Position numbers and translations under genes: made by a program. A stretch of DNA of 64,000 bases from Breviolum minutum Mf 1.05b.01 (lineage: Eukaryota > Sar > Dinophyceae > Suessiales > Symbiodiniaceae): positions 308,593 to 372,592 of the forward strand of contig DF239027.1 of NCBI GenBank assembly GCA_000507305.1. The letters run 5' to 3'. The notes below the pieces were generated by a model that was not told the origin of the DNA, made no database searches, and was given only the letters and a program-made list of their open reading frames with translations. Below, in pieces: positions 57,046 through 64,000 of this stretch; position 1 is the first letter of the stretch; every line of letters starts with the position of its first letter.

Positions 57046-57138
57046 TTCTGCGTGCCCGCAGTAGTGGCGTGAGTTTTGGGTAGATGGCGTGAGTTTAGGC
57101 CACCACCAAGTAGGAAACAAAAAAACGTGTCTAAGTTT

Positions 57139-57307
57139 CTAAAGGATATTGCGAAAGTGTCCTAGTCTCGTCATGTTTCGTGAAAAATCCCTGGAGTTCT
57201 TCAGCTCCAGCTCAGCTTCCTCAGGACCATTGCAGACTGTCCTGAAGTGCTGGAGGTTTTCTCCACTGAGACTTTGAAAGAGAAGGTGGTCAGTTGTCCG
57301 TTGGTTT
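57139..57307 (-). CDS. Candidate minus-strand exon abutting a foldback element
   Basis: On the minus strand the family-2 element at 57308-57417 ends in CTAG, and an open, protein-like frame starts directly after it: NQRTTDHLLFQSLSGENLQH, then FRTVCNGPEEAELELKNSRD. If real, the foldback element supplies the AG acceptor. The lower boundary is the in-frame stop; a donor was not identified. No family recognised. Confidence 0.3.
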
Positions 57308-57417
57308 CTAGATGGTGGCAACTCAAATATGTCTTAGTTTCACCCTGATCCTTGGGATTTCATGATCCAATTTGACGAGCATATTTTTTCAAATGGGTTG
57401 GTTCAACCACCAACCAG
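57308..57417 (+). repeat. Family-2 foldback element bordering a candidate exon
   Basis: CTAGATGGTGGCAACTC to GGTTCAACCACCAACCAG. On the minus strand it would begin with a GTTGGT donor-like end and finish in an AG next to open reading frame. Confidence 0.8.
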
Positions 57418-57651
57418 GTTTGTTTTGAGTCGTATCAGATTTGTGATAGGGTATGTTGCATCAATTTTTGGCTGAATGAATGACATTACATTTCAATGAT
57501 GATTGCAACAGATTCAAGTTGCATACAATGTGTGGATGTGCCTTTAAAATACAGGGCTTATCAGCTGATCATGAAGTACTCTGGCGCCAGATATGTTGAA
57601 ACTGCAAATCTCTTGGGTCCCCCACCACCCCCCCAACGACTGGCCTCGCAG

Positions 57652-57807
57652 GTCCGTTTTTTGGAGGTGGAAGTGGGGATCGATGTCGATGACTTGCCAG
57701 AGATCATTTCAGCTTATCCAAAGGTGTGGAACTATGAGGATGTCGTGGTGGAAACAACCCATCTACAGCGGATGTTGTCAAAATATAGTGTTTGTGGTTT
57801 AGCATGA
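57652..57807 (+). CDS. mTERF-like repeat exon (tentative)
   Basis: After a CCTCGCAG acceptor the frame reads VRFLEVEVGIDVDDLPEIIS and AYPKVWNYEDVVVE. The pattern hydrophobic-x-FL-x-x-x-x-G-(I/L)-x2-(D/E)-(D/E)-(L/I)-x-x-(I/L)-(I/L)-x-x-x-P is that of the mTERF helical repeat of organelle nucleic-acid-binding proteins (family knowledge). A GT donor at 57724 may end the exon after AYPK; otherwise the frame runs to TGA at 57805-57807. Only one repeat is visible here, so the call is tentative. Confidence 0.4.
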   Translation, partial: VRFLEVEVGIDVDDLPEIISAYPKVWNYEDVVVETTHLQRMLSKYSVCGLA

Positions 57808-58049
57808 AATTTGGATAGGGAAAACCTATCAGTCTATATATACTTTGATTAGGATTAGATATAAATACGAGGTATGGACCTCACATGACCTCACAACATG
57901 CCGATCTTTGAATTGAACCATTTCAAAGAACAACAACAAAAAGATTCTTCTGTCCCATGAACGAATTAGCAGCCTCGTTATTTATATGTTGCTTGTTTTT
58001 GTGTTGCTGTACCTTGCTCCCTGATTTTTTTCTCCCCAAACCGGAATAG

Positions 58050-58157
58050 AACCACCGGCCCCGGGGCGTTTTGGCGAAGCGGGACCCTTCGGCAGGTCTT
58101 TTGCAGACCCATCTTGACGACGTTGAGACCAGCACTGGAGCTCGGAGACCAAGGAAA
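58050..58157 (+). CDS. Candidate exon, product unrecognised
   Basis: AATAG acceptor, 36 codons (RGVLAKRDPSAGLLQTHLDD and VETSTGARRPRK) and a strong GTAAGG donor, phase 0 at both ends. It could follow 57652-57723 in phase. GC-rich relative to its flanks. Confidence 0.4.
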
Positions 58158-59370
58158 GTAAGGTTTTTTGTCGAGACCTTGAATATAGGACGTGAATATT
58201 GTTGATATGATTGTTATATGATCTGGATATGGTATGATATTGAGCACAATATGATGCTATATATAAGATGATTGATGTAAATATGTATATGCAGAGTTAT
58301 CATACGATATTATATATGATATATTCTCTATGAGTCTATCTCAGTCTTTGTTTCGAATGACACAAAAAACCCGCGATGTCCACAGCTGAAGATCATGGGA
58401 ATCGTCCATAGACGATCATTTTGAAGAAGACCGTCATGGTCGGTTTTTGTGAAGGGACATACATGGTGGATGACTATGGACTACTTGGATTTTTGATCAA
58501 GGGTAAATTTCTGGGGAGTGTATTTCCAACTGTTTCCAGAAGAAATCGAAGCTAATCATTATTACCCTTCACTGCCGGCCGGCCTTTTTTTGTGGGGGTC
58601 GGCTTTGGTTCTCATGATGGTACCTTCAACTATCAGCTGATTTCAGCGTGGTGTGACATACAAAAACCTATCATTTGTGCAGACATCGCCAGTCTGAGCG
58701 GTTTGAAGTGGATTCGGATGGGAGTGAAGCAAAGCGCTGCTTAGCTCAAATGTAATACAAGCAACCAACAATTCAAAAAGAACACAACTGGATACCATTT
58801 ATAATATACAAATATCCAACAGTATCCAAACCCTAGTTTAGGGTTTATTTAAATGGTCTCCAGCAGTTCAGTTGAAACCCTTAGAACCCTAAACTAATGG
58901 ATACCATTATATATCTTGGGAGCTGAGACAATTGTGAGTTCGGAAGACCACAAAATTTCCTCAGCTTCACCGCTTCACGTCGGAGGTTTTGGTTGGACAT
59001 TGCCAAAGTAGATCCTGAGGATCGGGAACAAAGTTGGATGTTGATTCAAAGAAATTTGTTTCCAGAAAGTCCTTGGTTCCCTACCAAGTTCAGTGATGTC
59101 AATTGAAAAAAGACATGTTACACTTTGGTCAACTAGCATAGCCATAATATATAGCAATTCCACCCATGTTTGATGGCATTTTACAAGAAAACCATGGGGC
59201 GGTTCTATGGTTTATGTCAGTTTTCGGGTGGGTAGGTTTTTCACCCAATGGCGGGTGGCATCACCTTTGGCGTCAGGATTTCCCAGAACTTCTGAAGACT
59301 CATGGGATGCAGATTTGGTCCAGGCATCCGTCAGCTTGATGAGTTGGTATCTCTAATGCTAAACGAACCT

Positions 59371-59481
59371 ATGACGGATCCATGGGACTGGTATATTTAC
59401 CTACATTTATATAGATTTTATATACTGTAGTTGATTTTTATGATACATGTAGGTATATATACCATACATGGATCCTATGGG
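59371..59481. repeat. Family-1 palindromic element
   Basis: GGATCCATGGGACTGGTATA left arm and ACCATACATGGATCCTATGG right end, with an extra AT-rich centre. Confidence 0.88.
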
Positions 59482-59803
59482 AAAGTTTGAAAAAAACATC
59501 TGAGATTACTCCGGCATGAAGATGTAGGAGGTGAGTTGTTTCAGCATCCCAAATGATTCATCTTCTTGCAATCAAAAACGTTGGATTGTTTTTGTGTCTT
59601 GATTTGGTTTTCATCCGCCGTTTCTTTGGCAATTTTCTGTCCTGAAGAAGAAGGTTTGGGTATTCATGGAGACAGCTAAACTGCATGGACCACACCTGCG
59701 TACTTCAAGGTTCTTTCAGTCGTTGCTGCTCTGTTTTCAGTGTATCTCAATTGATTGTTCGAAGGGCATCCCAATGAAATGGGGCGCAGCACAAAAACAA
59801 AAC

Positions 59804-59903
59804 CTAGGTCAGGTGGTTTCAAACATGTTTTATTTTCACCCCTATTTGGGGAAGTTTCCCATTTTGACTACTATTTTTCAGATGGGTTGAAACCACCAAC
59901 CAG
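59804..59903 (+). repeat. Family-2 foldback element
   Basis: CTAGGTCAGGTGGTTTCAAA to TTGAAACCACCAACCAG with central ACCCCTATTTGGGG. Confidence 0.85.
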
Positions 59904-60012
59904 AAACTCTAGAAACACACAAAATCTACTTACTGTCAGCCATTAGCACAATTTGCTTTTCATGTTCTGACAGCTCTGACATCTCTCCAAAAAGAATTGC
60001 TGGAATCAAAGC

Positions 60013-60124
60013 TACTCTCCCTGAAACTAGCAGTTCGCAAGTTGAAAAATTGAGTTTCCTTTTTTGGGGGGCGTCGTTTAGGCCTAATTTTCAGGTGCTT
60101 TTTTACGGTCAGTTTCAGGGAGGG
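60013..60124. repeat. Family-3 foldback element
   Basis: TACTCTCCCTGAAACTAGCA and GGTCAGTTTCAGGGAGGG ends. Confidence 0.8.
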
Positions 60125-60595
60125 AAATGGGTCCCATTTCCCAACGGCCTCAACTTCAGAGGCCAAAAAGTTTGAAGCCCAAATTGCGTTTCGCCACAGA
60201 GGTGGGCGATTCATGGGGAGTTCCCCGTTTTTTTTGGTGTGGCGATTCAAGGTAAACGAAACAAAAGAGGGTTACTATAGGTAAGGTTCCCACTATATAT
60301 CCACTGATCAGCAGCAGTTTTTTTGAGGACCAAAGATGAGTTTTATATACAGACTTGTTTTTATACTTCAAAAAGGTGCCATGTGTTCCAATGGAGCCAC
60401 TTGTTGTTCGATCAAATCGTTGTTTGTTTCAGGGAGTTTTGCAAGCAAATGAAGCGGAGTTTTGAGGTGTCAAAGTGCTTGTATTGAGCTGACAAGACCA
60501 TCTATGGATGACAACTCATGTTCTGACCCACATCTCACACAGACATAAACAGCGTAAACAGAAGTATACATTGCGAGGATAATATGGGCGAGTTT

Positions 60596-61127
60596 TTTTC
60601 AGTGCCTAAGAATTGGAAGTCGTTGTTTAAAGGCTTGGCCTTCGTCTCAAGCATGCAGCATAAGTATGATCCATACTTCTGGACTCAAAAGAAGATGCTT
60701 GAGATGAATTACATCATGTTTCTTTCAGATGCAGATTTTTTACAGCACAGTTTTGATCCTGCTAAATGGAAGCTTCCTATAAGAATCATGCAATGTATCA
60801 CTACTATCTACTAGTCAATTTTTACTAGCGTGAAACCATTCACCATCACGCCAACAATTGCCATTCTCATTTCCTGCAACCTGAATAGCTTTGGAGCCAG
60901 TTCCAGAAATGATGGCCACACTGGACATTTGATATGGATAGCAAAGATGATGCATAATGATGCTTTGCAAACTGTCTTTTCTAAATATGGCTCCTTGGGG
61001 GTATACAGGTTAAGATTCAGGGAGTACCGATTCCTTGTGAGCCAGCCATATGGTTGTCGTACCACACAGGTGATGGGTCTCACAGTGCAAAAGGCCAGGG
61101 TGATGCAAAATGTGGACAAGTTTTGGT
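60596..61127 (+). pseudogene. Possible decayed coding remnant
   Basis: Two adjoining open stretches (60596-60811 and 60830-61127) are protein-like, with segments such as GHTGHLIWIAKMMHNDALQT. Their order vaguely recalls a copia-type RNase H region, but no catalytic residue set is visible and a stop separates the parts. I can only say it may be a broken retroelement piece. Confidence 0.2.
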
Positions 61128-61147
61128 GATTTTTCCTCAGCTGAATG

Positions 61148-61251
61148 TACCCTCCCTGAAACTAACGTATCCCCTAGAAATGGATGGTTGAAAGACTGTT
61201 TCCTTTTAGGATGGCCTATTTTCAGGTTCTATGTTGGTTTCAGGGAGGGTA
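61148..61251. repeat. Family-3 foldback element, near-consensus
   Basis: TACCCTCCCTGAAACTAACG and GGTTTCAGGGAGGGTA, TA at both ends. Confidence 0.88.
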
Positions 61252-61747
61252 TTTCATTGGATTTGAATATATTTGGATGCGTTAACTTTGGATGCTCGAA
61301 TCGAGAGAGGATACAAGAAATGGATAGAAACATGTGGCAATTCGCAGGTTTGGTCATGCTCACAGTAGTTGACGATTGATCCATTTTGATGCTCAATCGT
61401 CCATCAACTCAACCTATACAGCAGAGGATCAAGGGGAAAAAAGAACATATTATGGAGATGGGCAATTAACACAAAAGATTAGAATATTCAGAATATAGAT
61501 TAGCAATGAACACAGTTTTCACTGATGACTGGAAATGGGGGACACTGGGATACCTATCACCTGATAGGGACCCCTCAAAGTTTCACCAATCGAAATGATC
61601 CAGGAAACCAATAGAATGTCGGAAAAAAAGCAGTGAAGAATGCATATTATGGCCAAAAGCATCCAACAGCTACAAGTTGTGATTTCATATGATTTCTTTA
61701 TTAGTTATTACTTTGGGGGGGGTGGATCTTCCAACATCTCCTTTCAG

Positions 61748-61912
61748 AAAAAAATTGGGGCGTCCAAAGTCTCGCTTGGTGTCGTGAAAAACCGTGGTCT
61801 CGCTGGTGGCACAGGTCCTGGGAAGCAAAACACCATTCTTTCGACTCTCAATGCTGAAGCACCTGAGACCAACGACGATTTTGAAAATTGGGTCCTGACG
61901 ACTCCGGAGTGA
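61748..61912 (+). CDS. Candidate C-terminal exon, product unrecognised
   Basis: CCTTTCAG acceptor followed by KKIGASKVSLGVVKNRGLAG, GTGPGKQNTILSTLNAEAPE and TNDDFENWVLTTPE before TGA. Composition shifts to GC-rich coding-like sequence. No upstream partner exon was identified with confidence. Product unknown. Confidence 0.45.
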   Translation, partial: KKIGASKVSLGVVKNRGLAGGTGPGKQNTILSTLNAEAPETNDDFENWVLTTPE

Positions 61913-62334
61913 CGATAGGATATAAGGTCCCCGGGGTTTTTGACTGGAAAAGCCATGTGATTGTAAAGGCTATTTATAGGGGCCCAAACAACCCCGCAGA
62001 CTTTTTGTGGGGAAATGTTCTTCAGGTCATTCGGAAGATTGTTTTATAGAAATTCTGACAATTGCAGGAAAAAAGGGAAAAGAAACCACTCGCAACATTG
62101 TCAGAGAGATGCGTTTTTGGTCAAGATCTTCCTTTTGAATCCAACAATAGCCAAGCGGAAAATGCCACCATGTGATACCAGGAAAATGTCCACTTGTTTC
62201 CAATGAGATTTGTCGGGGTATTTCCATGTAATTTCCACATCAGCTAGGTTAGATTGTTGGTAACGATCATTCACTTTCTGGTAGACGATCTCCAAATTGT
62301 TCTCCTCGAAACTGGCACAAGATGGGCCCCTACC

Positions 62335-62361
62335 ACTTATAGGGGTTTAACCCCTATAAGT
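62335..62361. repeat. Perfect 13-bp-arm palindrome
   Basis: ACTTATAGGGGTT, one T, then its exact complement. Further AGGGG/CCCCT-rich text follows to about 62450, which may be a larger foldback element. Confidence 0.85.
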
Positions 62362-62563
62362 AGGGTTATAACCCCAGTTACCGTTACCCATTTATAAGGC
62401 CCTTTACAGGGGCCCCATTAACCCATTTATAACTGCTAGGGGGCCCAACTTGCAAGCCCAGGACTGTGGCTCCACGTCATTTCTTTGCCCTGCAGCAACA
62501 GAAACCTGGTCAGATGATCTCAGGAATCTTGATTGGACAGGGGTCCGTGCGAAAACCGTGGTG

Positions 62564-62674
62564 ATACTGTTGATGGCTGCAATCCTGCAGTTGAAGTTGG
62601 TAGTTTATCCCATTATTTACACTGGTTTAGCACCATCCCAGGTGGTTGTTTGGGATTTCTTCCCTCAACAGTAT
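62564..62674. repeat. Family-4 foldback element
   Basis: ATACTGTTGATGGCTGCAAT left arm; TTCCCTCAACAGTAT right arm. Confidence 0.8.
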
Positions 62675-64000
62675 GTCTAAACCATTTTTGAAAACAAAAA
62701 TAAGACACGCACCCAAACACACACAGCTGCTTAGTCCAAATTTCAGATGTTGTAATCCAATCCCCCCCACCAGGCCCAACCATATTTCAAAATTTCTCTC
62801 TGTGTGTCTTTCATTTGCTGCCACGATTCGGACGCGACGCTTCCGTAGCTGTTTTCCTTTGCGAACCGGCAAACCTTGCAGCCATGGCCGTGCTGGTGCT
62901 GAGCTTAGTACATCCATTGGGGAAGATGTCCATGTGTTTAAAAGGGTTTGGGTTGGACATCAATCTGCAGCATTCAAAATATGACTATAACTATATATAT
63001 AACTATGAACTTCACAAGAAAAACAAAATTGTATGATTGCACATGAGATTCTTACACATACAATATGTATATACACTGTTTCTGTTGCTTTATGTGATGC
63101 TTGCCAACTTGCCAAGCGAATTGTGAGGCCAAGATGGCATCCTACTACCCTATGTCCTCTTGGCCATTGACATTCCTTGCATGCCAACACCTTAGATGGT
63201 TGTTGTGAAGGGGATTGGTTTACCTTCATCATGTGTCAATGTAAGGCCGATACCTGCCATTGTCATGCAAGCGACCGCCACCATTGTTTTTGGCTTTTAA
63301 GAACGACATACTTGATGATATGTTGCCAAATGTGCCGTGTTTCTTGTGTTTTTGTGACTTCTCGAAATAGGATAAGAGAACCAAAGTGCTGTTGCTTTAA
63401 GGGCTTTTTGTGATGTGAAAACGCAAGTGTTAGTTACATTGTGAGACTTCGTTTTGGACATGCTCCACGTTCATTGAATTGGTCGGTGGTTGATGGATTG
63501 ATTCAAGGCTCTGGTGGTTTCAGCAACATTTTGTCACTTGCCATGCAGCAATCAGGGGGGTTGTTGCTTTGCAACAGAATCTGACCTCAGATGTGATGAA
63601 GAATTTGAGGAATATCGGAATTTCATTCTTGAATCCTATGAATATCATGGATTTCTTCAAGGAATTTGAGGAATTTCAGGGAATATCAAGTTGAATCACT
63701 GTTTGTTGTTGTTTGTTGTTTGTGCCTTTGGGTTAGCTGCAGTTAACTCATTTGTTGCGGAGGTCTAAAGATCTATTCTTGTCATTTCCACGAGACTTTA
63801 TATGCCATACTGTATGGATTGGTATATAATTTTCCAACCTACATACCCCGTCCTTTTATCAATAAAAAAACGAAATATTTCAAACTTTCAAACATTTCCA
63901 CAATTTGCTCAACAGGTTTCTCTAAAAATTATCAGATCTTTTGCCACCTTTTCGCAAAGGTATAGTTTTGGGTTGGGTTACGGCTTGAGCATGACCGCCA

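Larger units (their letters stand above)
58158..60595. other. No gene recognised
   Basis: Holds the family-1, -2 and -3 copies listed. At 58790-58910, GGATACCATT direct repeats enclose AACCCTAGTTTAGGGTT, which contains the TTTAGGG heptamer but only in isolated copies. Confidence 0.55.
61913..64000. other. No gene recognised
   Basis: After the candidate terminal exon there are the 62.3-kb palindrome and a family-4 element. The frame at 62815-63036 is unsupported. Confidence 0.55.

Noticed and set aside
58790..58910. Interstitial telomere
   Set aside because: Only isolated TTTAGGG/CCCTAAA motifs in a small palindrome, not an array.
1..64000. tRNA or rRNA genes and dinoflagellate spliced-leader relics
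   Set aside because: None could be recognised by reading; no convincing T-arm motif, rRNA core or SL-like 22-mer was seen. A covariance-model scan would be decisive.

Overview
The window looks like gene-poor, repeat-rich nuclear DNA of a dinoflagellate, most likely a symbiodiniacean (Suessiales). Four things point that way. Protein-like stretches occur as very small exons separated by introns of about 0.1 to 2 kb whose donors mix GT, GC and GA. At least five families of short foldback elements are scattered through the introns; their spurious translations are ones I recall as ubiquitous in Symbiodiniaceae protein sets (memory, not a search). No bacterial gene layout is present. There is also a retrotransposon carrying its own cytosine DNA methyltransferase, a class described from dinoflagellates.

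The centrepiece is a complete, apparently intact DIRS/Ngaro-type tyrosine-recombinase retrotransposon at 23993-31815. It has split direct repeats (A1 - genes - B1 A2 B2, each pair identical) and four plus-strand ORFs: a Cys/Arg-Ser-rich ORF1, a gag-like ORF2, a pol with reverse transcriptase, RNase H and a DNMT3-like methyltransferase, and a tyrosine recombinase. The ORFs are packed 11 nt apart, overlapping by one base, and 2 nt apart. The methyltransferase appears to lie inside the RNase H domain, between its first and second catalytic acids. The element sits inside an older foldback element without target-site duplication, and the empty site can be read from the flanks.

Region by region: 2.6-13.3 kb (+) holds a split protein-kinase-like gene in micro-exons, with foldback elements in its introns. 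13.3-23.9 kb holds repeats and one candidate minus-strand exon. 24-31.8 kb is the retrotransposon. 31.9-37 kb is repeat-only, with a dense cluster of palindromic elements. 37.9-38.9 kb is an assembly gap inside a trinucleotide microsatellite. 39-52 kb (+) holds several phase-compatible exons of unrecognised genes. 53-58.2 kb has further candidate exons, including one mTERF-like exon and a terminal exon pair. 58.2-64 kb is mostly repeats plus one candidate terminal exon.

Exon calls rest on reading frame, splice-like boundaries and phase agreement only. They are partial models, and most have no recognisable product.
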